DNA from: Hymenobacter aquaticus
Lineage (GTDB): Bacteria > Bacteroidota > Bacteroidia > Cytophagales > Hymenobacteraceae
DNA length: 64,000 bases
Direction of reading: 5' to 3'
NCBI RefSeq assembly: GCF_004765605.1
Contig: NZ_SRLC01000001.1
Location: forward strand, 744,001 to 808,000
This document shows positions 11,001 to 19,511 of the stretch, piece by piece. The notes under the pieces are model-generated. The model did no database searches. It was not told where the DNA came from and saw only the letters and a list, made by a program, of their open reading frames with translations. Position numbers and translations under genes: made by a program. Numbering within the stretch: the stretch's first letter is position 1; every line of letters begins with the position of its first letter.

Positions 11001-11585
11001 CTCAAACAGTACGAAGACACCAAGACCACGCTCGAAACCAACGAAGCCGGCGGCCGCCAGTACCGGGTGTACCGCCAGCGGTTCCCAGCTGGCGTGCTGG
11101 TGCCGCTCGGCCCGAACAGCAGCACCCCGGACGCGCGGCCGTACCTGGTGGCCGTGAGCCGCGCCACGACCATCGAGCCGGCGTATGATTTGAAGTCGGT
11201 GACGGGCTACAAGCCGGCCGTGGCCCGCACCTCGGGCGCGGGCATGGCCCGCGAAACGGTGCACGGCAAGGAAAGCATTTCCTTCCGGGAAGCCGCCGGC
11301 GGGGCCGTGGAGTGGACCATTCAGGTGGGCGTGGCCGATACGTATTCCCTGACGTTGCGCTACGCCAACCAGCTCACCCGCCCGCTCGCCGGCCAGCTCA
11401 CGGTAGCCGCCGCCGACGGCACGCTGCTGCGCACGGAAGCCATGGTGCTGCTGCCCTCCAAGCCCGGCAAGTGGAACTACCTGGCCTCGTCTACCGGCAC
11501 CATGATTAACGCGGGCAGCTACCGGATACGCTTCACGGCCACCGACGCGGCCGGCCTGAGCGTGTCGGGCCTGGAGGTGCAGTAG
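8004..11585 (+). CDS. GH2 beta-galactosidase-family enzyme with malectin-like and C-terminal carbohydrate-binding domains
   Basis: 1193 residues, signal peptide (LPLLLLLTCLLPTTPAAGQ). GH2 sugar-binding domain about 30-210 (NDNWRSVADD, VAVPHNWDAYEGY), immunoglobulin-like domain about 215-310, TIM barrel about 320-600 with acid/base E441 (LENESTLP) and nucleophile E509 (LIGEYGAWR). From about 725 (YLYRVNCGGPAYVDEHG) a malectin-like domain follows, then at least one more beta-sandwich to the end (about 920-1193), making this much longer than a plain GH2. Specificity (galactosidase, glucuronidase, other) is not readable. The extra domains suggest anchoring to a complex insoluble polysaccharide. 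It is followed by a 227-bp repeat-bearing gap. Confidence 0.88.
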   Translation: MPRLFLPLLLLLTCLLPTTPAAGQAALRTEIPLNDNWRSVADDNNQQAHNGFERAGFDDTAWQPVAVPHNWDAYEGYRRQRHGNRHGYAWYRNTFSGPAAQPGRQYFLFFEGVGSYATVWLNGRLVGQHAGGRTTFTLDVTAAIRLGGQPNVLAVRADHPAGIQDLPWVCGGCSEERGFSEGSQPLGIFRPVSLLITNAVRIQPFGVHVWADSTLSAQRARLNVTTEVKNYGRQPATLTVLNQLLDRQGRVVAQVQTRQKLAAGTATELHQQLPALPQPHLWSLPDPYLYRLVTRVSKGRQPLDELTTPYGIRWISWPIGRAAAAGQKQFLLNGQPVFINGIAEYEHLLGQSHAFTAAQIRTRVRQLRAAGFNAFRDAHQPHNLRYQANWDSLGVLWWPQLAAHVWYDTPQFRQNFKTLLTDWVKERRNSPSAVLWGLENESTLPEDFARECTALIRQLDPTASRERKVTTCNGGQGTDWDVPQNWTGTYGGDPSLYAADVARQVLIGEYGAWRTLDLHAEGPPVLNGGPFSEDRFTQLMELKVRLAEAARDKTAGHFFWLLTSHDNPGRVQGGEGQRELDRIGPVNYKGLLAPWEEPTDAFYMFRANYAPKATEPMVYLASHTWPDRWLTPGNKDGLVVYSNCDEVELFNDVNGLSLGRKTRGGVGTHFQWDGVEVRYNVLRAVGYVAGKPVARDVLVLHHLPPAPHFDQLLTGSKPLTRPAPGYNYLYRVNCGGPAYVDEHGSRWLADQPRSGPGTWGSESWTRDFPGLAPFFASQRRTQDPIGGTRDWPLFQSFRYGRDKLRYSFPLPNGEYLVELYFVEPWLGTGGGLDGTGWRQFDVALNNETVLRDLDIWREAGHDQALKKTVPVRVVNGELVVSFPRVASGQALISAIAIASLDANAKPAPAPQPVIIDLKSADAAAGQWTAETWLDTGTQPYTDSPVAFSKLPSALYGAEWLRGPLVIPATTAGQSRATFRVSAPADVYIALDGKATLPAWLKQYEDTKTTLETNEAGGRQYRVYRQRFPAGVLVPLGPNSSTPDARPYLVAVSRATTIEPAYDLKSVTGYKPAVARTSGAGMARETVHGKESISFREAAGGAVEWTIQVGVADTYSLTLRYANQLTRPLAGQLTVAAADGTLLRTEAMVLLPSKPGKWNYLASSTGTMINAGSYRIRFTATDAAGLSVSGLEVQ

Positions 11586-11589
11586 CTGT

Positions 11590-11680
11590 TCGTAGTTGGT
11601 AGTTGTCAGTTGTTAGGAACGACACAAACCAGAACGAACTAACAACTGACAACGAACAACGAACAACTGACAACTACCAA
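11590..11680. repeat. Family D inverted repeat
   Basis: Left arm TTGGTAGTTGTCAGTTGTTA and right arm TAACAACTGACAAC, with the right arm continued by a second copy (GAACAACTGACAACTACCAA). It lies directly after the GH2 stop codon and could act as a transcript-end hairpin. It is not related to families A-C. Confidence 0.6.
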
Positions 11681-11743
11681 TCAGAAGCCAAGATGCTACA
11701 ATAGGAGGGGAAAATCATACACGGACGCCGTGGCGGCGGCGGC

Positions 11744-11751
11744 TAGCTTTG
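11744..11751 (+). promoter_or_regulatory. Candidate -7 promoter box upstream of the symporter
   Basis: TAGCTTTG matches the Bacteroidota -7 consensus TAnnTTTG and lies about 60 bp before the symporter ATG. A clear TTTG -33 element at the usual 19-21 bp spacing is not visible. Confidence 0.35.
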
Positions 11752-11812
11752 TAGATAGTAATTCACCCCGGCACAAGGCGACAATTCGCGGCATTTCAGC
11801 AAAGTTTGTCTT

Positions 11813-13420
11813 ATGAGCAATCTGCGAGTTCTTGACCTGGTCATTATTGCCCTCTACCTGGTGGCAATGGTGGCCGTGGGGGTGTATTTCGCCCGGAAAA
11901 ACGTGAATCCGGAGCAGTACTCCAGCGCTTCGGGCTCTATTCCGGGCTGGGCCATCGGCATGTCGATTTACGCGACGTTCCTGAGCAGCAACACCTTTCT
12001 GGGCGTGCCCGGCAAGGCGTTTGGTACCAACTGGAACGCCTTTGTCTTCAGCCTCTCGATGCCGCTGGCGGCCTGGGTGGCAGCCCGCTACTTTGTACCA
12101 TTTTACCGCAGCACCGGCGAAATATCGGCCTATACTCACCTCGAGCACCGTTTCGGCAGCTGGGCCCGCACCTACGCGGTGGTCTGCTTTCTGCTCACGC
12201 AGCTGGCCCGCATCGGCTCCATCTTTTTCGGCATTGCCCTCACGCTGCAGGCCCTTACCGGCCTGTCGATGGAGCTGATTATGCTCGTCACCGGCATCTG
12301 CATCATCGTCTACACCGTGCTGGGCGGCATTGAGGCCGTTATCTGGACCGAGGTGGTGCAGGGCGTCATCAAAACCTTCGGGGCCCTGCTGATTCTCTAC
12401 CTGATTGTCGACAACCTGCCCGGCGGTCTGGCCCGGGTGGTCAGCATCGGCGAGCAGCACGACAAGTTCAGTTTGGGCGGCTTCAGCCCCGACCTCACCC
12501 AGTCGACGTTCTGGGTGGTGCTGCTCTACGGCTTTTTCATCAACCTCAACAACTTCGGCGTCGACCAGAACTACGTGCAGCGCTACCACACGGCGGCTTC
12601 GGCCCGGCAGGCGTCCAAGTCGATCTGGCTGTGCGTGTGGCTGTACGTGCCGGCGTCGCTGCTGTTTTTCGTGATTGGTGCGGCCCTGTTTGCCTACTAC
12701 CAGGTGCACCCCGAGCTGATTGAGGCCGTGAAGCTGAAAGTGGCCGCCGAAAAGCTGCCCCTCATGGCCTCGGCCGCCGAAATCAGCCAGGCTGCGGCCC
12801 GGCTGCTGCCCGCCGACTACGGCGACAAAGTTATGCCTCACTTCATGGTCACCAAGATTCCCTCGGGCTTCGTGGGCCTGATTGTGTCGGCCATCTTGGC
12901 GGCGGCCATGAGCACCATCAGCTCGGGCATGAACGCCTCGGCCACGGTGTTTACCGCCGACATCTACGAGCGGTATTTCCACCGCAGCCCGCTCAGCATG
13001 CGCCAGACCATGCGGGTGCTGCACCTGGGTACGGTGGTGGTGGGCCTGCTGGGCATGGGCACCGGCATTGCCATGATTGGGGTGAAAAGCGTGCTGGACG
13101 TGTGGTGGGAGCTGTCGGGCATCTTTGCCGCCGGCATGCTGGGCTTGTTTCTGCTGGCCGTCGTCAGCCGCCAGACCCGCAACCACGAGGCCCTCACCGC
13201 CACCATTATCGGGGTGCTGGTCATTCTCTGGATGACGTTTTCGGGCAAGCTGCCCGCCGAGCTGGCCGCCTTCCGCAACCCTCTGCACAAAAGCATGATT
13301 ATCGTGGTCGGCACGCTTACCATCTTCCTGCTGGGCCTGCTCTTCACCCGCCTGCGCGGCTCCCGGTCCCGGCCCGAGTCGGCGGCGCTGCCTTCCACTG
13401 AACAGTCCGTGTATCACTAG
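11813..13420 (+). CDS. Sodium:solute symporter (SSS/SLC5 family)
   Basis: 535 residues, no cleaved signal, about 13 hydrophobic membrane segments starting at VLDLVIIALYLVAMVAVGVY. Family features include ATFLSSNTFLGVPG (residues about 46-59, TM2 region), the GGIEAVIWTEVVQ block (about 170) and AAMSTISSGMNASATV (about 365) that contributes to the sodium site. Closest in style to the sialate, sugar-acid and sugar symporters of Bacteroidota. It imports a monosaccharide or sugar acid across the inner membrane. The aldolase gene starts 66 bp downstream, so the natural reading is that the symporter feeds the aldolase. It is the only transporter in the cluster. Confidence 0.93.
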   Translation: MSNLRVLDLVIIALYLVAMVAVGVYFARKNVNPEQYSSASGSIPGWAIGMSIYATFLSSNTFLGVPGKAFGTNWNAFVFSLSMPLAAWVAARYFVPFYRSTGEISAYTHLEHRFGSWARTYAVVCFLLTQLARIGSIFFGIALTLQALTGLSMELIMLVTGICIIVYTVLGGIEAVIWTEVVQGVIKTFGALLILYLIVDNLPGGLARVVSIGEQHDKFSLGGFSPDLTQSTFWVVLLYGFFINLNNFGVDQNYVQRYHTAASARQASKSIWLCVWLYVPASLLFFVIGAALFAYYQVHPELIEAVKLKVAAEKLPLMASAAEISQAAARLLPADYGDKVMPHFMVTKIPSGFVGLIVSAILAAAMSTISSGMNASATVFTADIYERYFHRSPLSMRQTMRVLHLGTVVVGLLGMGTGIAMIGVKSVLDVWWELSGIFAAGMLGLFLLAVVSRQTRNHEALTATIIGVLVILWMTFSGKLPAELAAFRNPLHKSMIIVVGTLTIFLLGLLFTRLRGSRSRPESAALPSTEQSVYH

Positions 13421-13486
13421 CCCCGCGCTATCATCGGGCCGCCGCTAACGGGCTGCCCATCTGCCTACTACATCCGGTTTAAGAAG

Positions 13487-14410
13487 ATGGAAAAATCACG
13501 CAAAGGATTTGTCCCGGTCATGCTCATGCCCTTTCAAAGCGACGGGCAAATTGATTATCCGGCCCTCACGCGCCTGACGGAGCTGTACCTGCGGGCCGGG
13601 GCCTCGGGTTTGTTTGCCAACTGCTTGTCGAGCGAGATGTTCGAGCTCAGCGCCCAGGAGCGCCTGCAAAGCATCCGCCACATCGTCGGGGTGGTAAACG
13701 GGGCCGTGCCGGTGGTGGCCACCGGCACCTTCGCCGGCACCCTGGGTGCCCAGGCCGACTTCGTCAAGCAGGTCTACGAGGCCGGCACCGAGGCCGTCAT
13801 CGTCATTACCGGCCTGCTGGCGGCTCAGTCCGAGTCCGACGCCGTGTTCGACGAGCGGGTGTTTCGCCTGCTCGACTGGACGCCGGGCATTCCGCTGGGC
13901 TTCTACGAGTGCCCCGAGCCCTACAAGCGCCTGCTCTCGGCCCGGCAGCTGGGCCAGTTCGTGGATACCGGCCGCGTTATCTACCACAAGGATACTTGCC
14001 TGGACATCAAGCAGGTGCAGGCCAAACTGGCGGCGGCCCAGGGCCACCCCTTCGGCCTCTACGACGCCTACATGGGCCACGCCGTAGACTCGCTGCGGGC
14101 CGGGGCGGCGGGCTTGTCCTGCATTCAGGGCAACTTCTTCCCCGAGCTCATCGTGTGGCTCTGCGCCAACTACGACCAGCCGCATTTGCAGCAGGAAGTG
14201 GCCGAGGTGCAGCAGTTTTTCATCCGCAACATGGACGTGATGCACCACGTGTATCCCATTGCGGCCAAATATTCGCTCAAGCAGCGCGGCATCGACATTT
14301 CGACCTTCACGCGCCGGCAGGTGGGCAGCTTTACCAGCGCCGTGCGCCAGGGCGTCGAAGCCCTCAGCGGCGACTACCTCACGCTGAGCCGCAGCCTGGA
14401 GCTGGCGTAG
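13487..14410 (+). CDS. DapA/NanA-family class I aldolase (dihydrodipicolinate synthase family)
   Basis: 307 residues, cytoplasmic (no signal), one TIM barrel. The Schiff-base lysine is K168 (VIYHKDTCLD) and the conserved active-site tyrosine is Y140 (GFYECPEP), the same spacing as in N-acetylneuraminate lyase. The expected T-T/S-S pair near residues 45-50 appears as CLSSEMF, so the carboxylate-binding loop is not of the typical GTTGE kind. The family cleaves or condenses pyruvate adducts: dihydrodipicolinate, sialic acid, 2-keto-3-deoxy sugar acids. Because it follows a symporter in a pectin cluster, cleavage of a 2-keto-3-deoxy acid is likely. RG-II contains Kdo and Dha, which are chemically sialate-like; that link is inference. 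Confidence 0.85.
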   Translation: MEKSRKGFVPVMLMPFQSDGQIDYPALTRLTELYLRAGASGLFANCLSSEMFELSAQERLQSIRHIVGVVNGAVPVVATGTFAGTLGAQADFVKQVYEAGTEAVIVITGLLAAQSESDAVFDERVFRLLDWTPGIPLGFYECPEPYKRLLSARQLGQFVDTGRVIYHKDTCLDIKQVQAKLAAAQGHPFGLYDAYMGHAVDSLRAGAAGLSCIQGNFFPELIVWLCANYDQPHLQQEVAEVQQFFIRNMDVMHHVYPIAAKYSLKQRGIDISTFTRRQVGSFTSAVRQGVEALSGDYLTLSRSLELA

Positions 14411-14443
14411 GAAACACGGAGGAACGTGCGGGGGAAGGATACA

Positions 14444-14507
14444 AAAAGGTGAGAGACAGAACGGCCGCCGTCAATGCTGACGGCGGCCGTTCTGTCTCTC
14501 ACCTTTT
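14444..14507. terminator. Perfect 30-bp inverted repeat between convergent genes (bidirectional terminator or repeat element E)
   Basis: Left arm 14444-14473 (AAAAGGTGAGAGACAG, then AACGGCCGCCGTCA) pairs without mismatch to 14478-14507 around an ATGC loop. The A and T tracts at the outer ends give a terminator-like layout on both strands. It sits between the stop codons of the aldolase and the convergent AraC gene. Its length and perfection also fit a recently inserted repeat. Confidence 0.7.
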
Positions 14508-14519
14508 CTGCAGGTTTGC

Positions 14520-15413
14520 TTAGGCTGCGGCCAGCTCCCGGTAGCTGTGCAGGTACTTGCGCTTGTATTCCAGCGGGGTCATCTTCGTGATTTTCTTGAA
14601 GTGCCGGTAGAAGTTCGACACGTTGTTGAAGCCGCACTCGAAGCAGATAACCTCGGTGGGCATCTTGTCCTCGATGAGCAGGCGGCAGGCCTGGCTGATG
14701 CGGATTTCGATGAGGAAGTCGTAGTACGTTTTCTTGGTTATCAGCTTGAAATACCGGCAGAAAGACGTCACGCTTAAATTACTGATCGAAGCAATTTCGT
14801 CGAGGGTAATTTCCTTTTTGTAGTTCGACAGCGTGTAGTTGCACACCTTGTTGATGCGCTGGGCATCCGACTCGTTGCTCTGCTTGAAGGCGTGGTGCTC
14901 GGCGGCAATGGTCTGGATTTCCGACGTTTCGGAAATGATTTTCAGAATCGACAGAAAGATGATGATGCGGTCCAGGTCGGTGGCCTGCACGGCCGCGTGC
15001 ATTAGTGGGGCCAGGCGGGCCTTGGCCTCCCCGTCGATAATCAGGCCGCTCTTGGCTTTCTCGAACAGCTTCGGGATGAGGTAGGCCTCGGGCAAGCCCA
15101 GCAGGTAGCGGCCCAGGCACTCGGGCAGAAACTGAATGACGATGGCCTCAACTTCCAGCTCGGGGTTATACTGGAAATACTCCTCGTTGCAGCGCCAGGT
15201 GTGGGGCAGGTTGGCCCCGAGCAGAATAATCTCGCCGGAGGAGAAGTTGCTGATGTTGTCGCCGATCAGGCGCACGCCCTCGCCCCGGATAACGTAGTGC
15301 AGCTCCAGCTCGGGGTGGTAGTGCCAGGTGGTGCCGAAGTTGGGCTTCCGGTCGTGGCGGATGCTGAAGGAGCTCTGGGTGCTGACCGGGACTTTGTGGA
15401 AGTGCGCTTTCAT
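14520..15413 (-). CDS. AraC-family transcriptional regulator with N-terminal cupin
   Basis: 297 residues. The N-terminal half is a cupin sensor (WHYHPELELHYVIRGEG near residue 30, then GANLPHTW near 67). The C-terminal ~100 residues hold the two helix-turn-helix motifs of AraC proteins (ITLDEIASISNLSVTSFCRY and TEVICFECGFNNVSNFYRHF). It is the only transcription factor in the window. It is divergent from the isomerase operon (565 bp between starts) and convergent with the aldolase, so it probably controls one or both flanks in response to a sugar bound in the cupin. The effector is unknown. Confidence 0.93.
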   Translation of the reverse strand: MKAHFHKVPVSTQSSFSIRHDRKPNFGTTWHYHPELELHYVIRGEGVRLIGDNISNFSSGEIILLGANLPHTWRCNEEYFQYNPELEVEAIVIQFLPECLGRYLLGLPEAYLIPKLFEKAKSGLIIDGEAKARLAPLMHAAVQATDLDRIIIFLSILKIISETSEIQTIAAEHHAFKQSNESDAQRINKVCNYTLSNYKKEITLDEIASISNLSVTSFCRYFKLITKKTYYDFLIEIRISQACRLLIEDKMPTEVICFECGFNNVSNFYRHFKKITKMTPLEYKRKYLHSYRELAAA

Positions 15414-15978
15414 GGGTGGGAAGCTAAGAGTGGAGAAAAACGGAGCCGCTGACCCCGCCGCCGAGCCACACCTTCACGAGCTGCTGGTGTTTCTCCGTCC
15501 CGTCCCCCGGATCAGCGCAGCCCCCCAGGGGGCTACTCTAGGATCTTATCCTGGGTGAAAACGGCCGGAGAAGAGGGAAACGACCAGCTTCAGTGGCAGT
15601 GTGTGGTCACTAATGTATCAGCGTATTTCACCCCAACTCTCCTGTAGTCTACTGCTCGGCCCCGGGAGGCGCCCCACAACCGCCCCCCAAACCGGTGAGC
15701 CGCTACTCACGCCGCCGGCCGGCCCTCGACACCCAGCCGAACCGGGCCGCTGCCGCCGCAAATCGGCGCTATGCTAACATCCTATACTAAGTAGCTAAGA
15801 ACCCGGAGAGACGCCGTGCCCGGGTCCGGCATATTTGTTACAGAGATTTTTTCGGTGGCCGGCCCACCTGACCCGGTGGCTGTCTGCCGCCGGAAAAACC
15901 GGGCGGGCGGGCTGCAGTGGGACTTTTACCGCCGCTGCCCGCCGTCCTTCTCGTGTACCTTTTAACCAGCAGCAAGCC
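15414..15978. other. 565-bp non-coding region between AraC gene and isomerase operon
   Basis: No convincing gene. It holds a short dyad AGGAT-CTT-ATCCT at 15540-15552 and a near-palindrome AGCCCCCCAGGGGGCT at about 15519. The last 144 bases are open in the isomerase frame from an ATG at 15835, but their translation (Arg/Ala-rich) has no signal-peptide or domain look. As the divergent space between a regulator and a target operon it is where operators would be expected. Confidence 0.5.
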
Positions 15979-17646
15979 GTGGCTCCCGTTACCCCCCAAG
16001 AAATAGTGTTAGTGGCCAGCGGCGACCTGCGCCTGGCCGCCAATCAGAATTGCTGGGCCGCCCAGCAGGCCATGGAAGCCCAGCTGAGCGCCGCCCTGGC
16101 CCGCCAGGGCTACAGCGTGCGGCGCGCCCACCCCTACGACCCCGCCAAGCAGCACGGCTTCATCGACTCCCAGAAGATGGGCATGGACGTGTTTCGCGGC
16201 ATCGACCCGCACCAGCCGCTCATCGTGGCCGAAAGCGTGTGGCAGTACTCGCACCACGTGCTGGCCGGCCTCACCACCCACCAGGGGCCTATTCTGACGG
16301 TGGCCAACTGGAGCGGGCAGTGGCCCGGGCTGGTAGGCATGCTCAACCTGAACGGCTGCCTGACCAAGGCCGGCGTGACCTACAGCACCCTCTGGAGCGA
16401 GGATTTCACCGACGAGTTTTTCGAAGCCGGCCTGCGCCAGTGGCTGCGCGAGGGCCACGTCGCCCAGGATGCCAGCCACGTGAAAAGCTTCGCGGCGGCC
16501 ACCATTCCCAGCGCCGACGAGCAAACCGGCCGCGCCTTTGCCCGCCGCCTGCGCCAGCACAAGGCCATCATGGGCGTGTTCGACGAAGGCTGCATGGGCA
16601 TGTACAACGCCATTGTGCCCGACGAGCTGCTGCACCCCACCGGCGTGTTCAAGGAGCGCCTGAGCCAGGCCACGCTCTACGCCAGCATGCGCACCGTAAC
16701 CGACGCCGACGCCCAACAGGTGCTCGACTGGCTGCTGGCCAAGGGCCTGAAGTTTAGCTGGGGCACCGACGAGGCCACCCAGCTCACCCGGGCCCAGACC
16801 CTGGAGCAGTGCAAGATGTACATTGCCGCCGTGCGCCTGGCTGCCGAGTTTGGCTGCGACACCATCGGCATCCAGTACCAGCAGGGCCTCAAGGATTTGA
16901 CCGTGGCCAGTGACCTGGTCGAAGGCCTGCTCAACAACGCCGACCGGCCCCCGGTGTACTCCGCCGCCGGCCAGGAGCTGTACGCCGGCAAGGCGCTGCC
17001 CCACTTCAACGAGGTCGACGAATGCGCCGGCCTCGACGCCCTGCTGACTTACCGCCTGTGGGAAGAGCTGGGCCTGCCCGGCGAAACCACCCTGCACGAC
17101 CTGCGCTGGGGCGAGCTGTATGATACCGGCGAAGGGGAGGAGTTCGTGTGGCTGTTCCTGATTTCGGGTGCGGCCCCGCCGGCCCACTTCGTGGGAGGCT
17201 ACCAGGGCGCCAGCAGTGAGCGGCAGCCGCCGATGTACTTCCGCCTCGGCGGGGGCAGCCTCAAGGGCGTAAGCCGGCCGGGCTCCATCGTCTGGAGCCG
17301 GGTGTACGTGATGGACGGCAAGCTGCACTGCGACCTGGGCGTGGGCGAGGCCGTGGCGCTGCCCGCCGCCGAAACCGAGCGGCGCTGGCAGGCTACCACC
17401 CCCGAATGGCCCATTATGCACGCCGTGCTGCGCGGCGTAAACCGCAACCAGATGATGGCCCGCCACAAAGCCAACCACATTCAGGTGGTGTACGCGCCCT
17501 ACGAGGCCAAAGCCCACCAGGCCTGCCGCATCAAGGCCGCGGCCCTGGCCGAGCTGGGCGTGGAAGTGCACTTCTGCGGCGACGTTATCGGCACTACGCC
17601 CGCGGCGGCCAAGGCCAAGCACCAGCTGCTGTCCTTGCCGGGCTAA
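15979..17646 (+). CDS. L-fucose/L-arabinose isomerase-family protein
   Basis: 555 residues from GTG 15979, chosen because recognisable sequence starts at once ([20 protein letters not shown]) while the extra 48 codons back to ATG 15835 look non-coding. Cytoplasmic. The pattern of an N-terminal Rossmann-like domain, a [14 protein letters not shown] block (E203) and a C-terminal domain ([19 protein letters not shown] region near 400, ending with a [12 protein letters not shown] block) is that of the fucose-isomerase superfamily, which interconverts aldoses and ketoses using a divalent metal. In RG-II-type breakdown the substrate could be L-fucose, L-galactose or another released deoxy or neutral sugar. 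It is followed by secreted enzymes in the same direction, so it is the intracellular member of that operon. Confidence 0.75.
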   Translation: MAPVTPQEIVLVASGDLRLAANQNCWAAQQAMEAQLSAALARQGYSVRRAHPYDPAKQHGFIDSQKMGMDVFRGIDPHQPLIVAESVWQYSHHVLAGLTTHQGPILTVANWSGQWPGLVGMLNLNGCLTKAGVTYSTLWSEDFTDEFFEAGLRQWLREGHVAQDASHVKSFAAATIPSADEQTGRAFARRLRQHKAIMGVFDEGCMGMYNAIVPDELLHPTGVFKERLSQATLYASMRTVTDADAQQVLDWLLAKGLKFSWGTDEATQLTRAQTLEQCKMYIAAVRLAAEFGCDTIGIQYQQGLKDLTVASDLVEGLLNNADRPPVYSAAGQELYAGKALPHFNEVDECAGLDALLTYRLWEELGLPGETTLHDLRWGELYDTGEGEEFVWLFLISGAAPPAHFVGGYQGASSERQPPMYFRLGGGSLKGVSRPGSIVWSRVYVMDGKLHCDLGVGEAVALPAAETERRWQATTPEWPIMHAVLRGVNRNQMMARHKANHIQVVYAPYEAKAHQACRIKAAALAELGVEVHFCGDVIGTTPAAAKAKHQLLSLPG

Positions 17647-17747
17647 GCCCCGGCACCGCTTCCCGCACCCGGCACGACCACCGCGCCTTCGGGTTTCACG
17701 GCTCTGCTAAGGAGCTTATCGTCAATTGCCTCAATACCCCGTTTCTG

Positions 17748-19406
17748 ATGAAACACCGTTTGGCTTTCTGCTCTCTGGTTTTCCTTGCCGCCGCTTCGGT
17801 CCGGCCGGCGTGGGCGCAGTACCCCACCATTCCGCCCGAGGTGGAAGCCAAGGCCGAAGCGGCCCTGAACGAGGCCAAGCAACGCTCGGAAGCGGCCTGG
17901 CAAAAGGCCCTGCCAATCGTTGAGCGCGAAGCCAAAGCCGGCAAACCCTACGTGCCCTGGGCCGCTCAGCCTTCTGATCTGCCCCAGGCCAAAATTCCGG
18001 CCTTCGCCGGGGCCGAGGGCGGTGGGGCCTACTCCTTCGGGGGCCGGGGCGGCAAAGTGTACGTGGTGACCAGCCTGGCCGACAGCGGGCCGGGCACGCT
18101 GCGCGAGGCCTGTGAGCAGGGCGGGGCCCGCATCGTGGTCTTCAACGTGGCCGGCATCATCCGCTTGCAAAGCCCAATTATCATTCGCGCGCCTTACCTC
18201 ACGCTGGCCGGCCAGACCGCGCCCGGCGACGGGGTCTGCGTGGCCGGCGAGTCGGTCTGGATCAACACCCACGACGTGGTAATTCGCTTTCTGCGCTTTC
18301 GGCGCGGGGCTACCGAGGTGGGCCGCCGCGACGACGCGCTGGGCGGCAACCCGGTGGGCAACATCCTGATTGACCACGTCTCGGCTTCCTGGGGCCTGGA
18401 CGAGAACATGTCGATGTACCGCCATGTGTACCACAACCCCGAAACGGGCAAGGACGACAAGCTGCCCACGGTGAACGTGACGATTCAGAACAGCATCTTC
18501 TCGGAGGGACTCGACACCTACAACCACGCCTTTGGCAGCACCATCGGGGGGCTGAACAGCACGTTTATGCGCAACTTGTGGGCCAACAACATTGCCCGTA
18601 ACCCCTCGGTGGGCATGTACGGCGACTTTGGCTTTGCCAACAACGTGGTGTTCAACTGGTGGAACCGCTCGGCCGACGGCGGCGACAACCGCTCGGTCTA
18701 CAACTTCGTGAACAACTACTACAAGCCCGGCCCGATTACCCCCCTCGACAAGCCCATCAGCTTCCGCATCCTCAAGCCCGAGGCCAGCCGCGACAAACAG
18801 CTGGGGGCGGTGTACGGCAAGGCCTACGTGGCCGGCAACGTCATGGAAGGCAACGACAAGATTACCAAGGACAACTGGGCCGGCGGCGTGCAGCTCGAAG
18901 ACGTGGCCGAGCCGGAGAAAGTGCTGGCCGGCATTCGCCTGACGGAGCCCCTGCCCATGCCGGGCGTGACGGTAGTGCCCGCCCCGGAAGCCTACCAGTA
19001 CGTGCTGGCCCACGTGGGCGCCACGCTGCCCCGGCGCGACGCCGTGGACGCGCGCATCGTGGAGGAAGTGCGGACCGGCAAAATCGTGTACGCCAAAGAC
19101 GCCCAGCCCGCGGCCAAAAGCCCCTACATCAAGCGCCGCCTGCCCGCGGATTCGTTTAAGCAAGGCATCATCACCGACCCGGCCCAGGTGGGTGGGTACC
19201 CCGTGTACAAGGGCACGCCTTATAAAGATGCCGACCAGGACGGCATGCCCGACGACTGGAAGAAAAAGCACGGCCTCAACCCCAAAAATGCCGCCGACGC
19301 CAGCCAGGACCGGGACCAGGACGGCTACACCAACATCGAGGAATACCTCGACAGCGTCGTAAACCTGCAAGCCGTGCGCCCCGGCTCGGGCAAAAGCAAG
19401 TCGTAA
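17748..19406 (+). CDS. PL1-type pectate lyase with C-terminal calcium-repeat region
   Basis: 552 residues from ATG 17748 (signal peptide MKHRLAFCSLVFLAAASVRPAWAQ); the frame is open further upstream into the isomerase gene but that part is spurious. After a helical linker (residues 25-80) comes the beta-helix lyase domain: FAGAEGGGAYSFGGRGGKVY, GTLREACEQGGARIVVFNVAG, LTLAGQTAPGDG, IDHVSASWGLDENMS. This is the pattern of the PL1 pectate lyases of Bacteroidota, which cleave homogalacturonan by beta-elimination with calcium. The C-terminus has DADQDGMPDDWKKKHGLNP and DRDQDGYTNIEEYL, EF-hand-like calcium loops of the thrombospondin-3/dockerin type. Unsaturated products would go to GH105. Confidence 0.9.
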   Translation: MKHRLAFCSLVFLAAASVRPAWAQYPTIPPEVEAKAEAALNEAKQRSEAAWQKALPIVEREAKAGKPYVPWAAQPSDLPQAKIPAFAGAEGGGAYSFGGRGGKVYVVTSLADSGPGTLREACEQGGARIVVFNVAGIIRLQSPIIIRAPYLTLAGQTAPGDGVCVAGESVWINTHDVVIRFLRFRRGATEVGRRDDALGGNPVGNILIDHVSASWGLDENMSMYRHVYHNPETGKDDKLPTVNVTIQNSIFSEGLDTYNHAFGSTIGGLNSTFMRNLWANNIARNPSVGMYGDFGFANNVVFNWWNRSADGGDNRSVYNFVNNYYKPGPITPLDKPISFRILKPEASRDKQLGAVYGKAYVAGNVMEGNDKITKDNWAGGVQLEDVAEPEKVLAGIRLTEPLPMPGVTVVPAPEAYQYVLAHVGATLPRRDAVDARIVEEVRTGKIVYAKDAQPAAKSPYIKRRLPADSFKQGIITDPAQVGGYPVYKGTPYKDADQDGMPDDWKKKHGLNPKNAADASQDRDQDGYTNIEEYLDSVVNLQAVRPGSGKSKS

Positions 19407-19414
19407 GCCGTAAT

Positions 19415-19490
19415 GCGAAGCTCCACTTCGCGGGTCGTTGAACGACCACCTGCCCCGCAACCCCGCCGATTCGCGAAGTGGAACTTCGCG
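19415..19490. repeat. Family F inverted repeat
   Basis: GCGAAGCTCCACTTCGCG at 19415-19432 and TCGCGAAGTGGAACTTCGCG at 19471-19490. Each arm is itself a dyad and the two arms pair with each other. It fills the gap between PL1 and GH140; an in-frame ATG at 19413 would put it into the GH140 protein, but the ATG at 19512 is the better start. Confidence 0.65.
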
Positions 19491-19511
19491 TTTACTCCCA
19501 AGCCGCAAGCA

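Noticed and set aside
15835..15978. 48-codon N-terminal extension of the isomerase from ATG 15835
   Set aside because: The protein is cytoplasmic and family sequence begins just after GTG 15979; the extension is basic and lacks any pattern. Kept as a small possibility.
17406..17747. N-terminal extension of the pectate lyase frame into the isomerase gene
   Set aside because: The extension overlaps a real gene and is Arg/Gln-rich; ATG 17748 begins a standard signal peptide.
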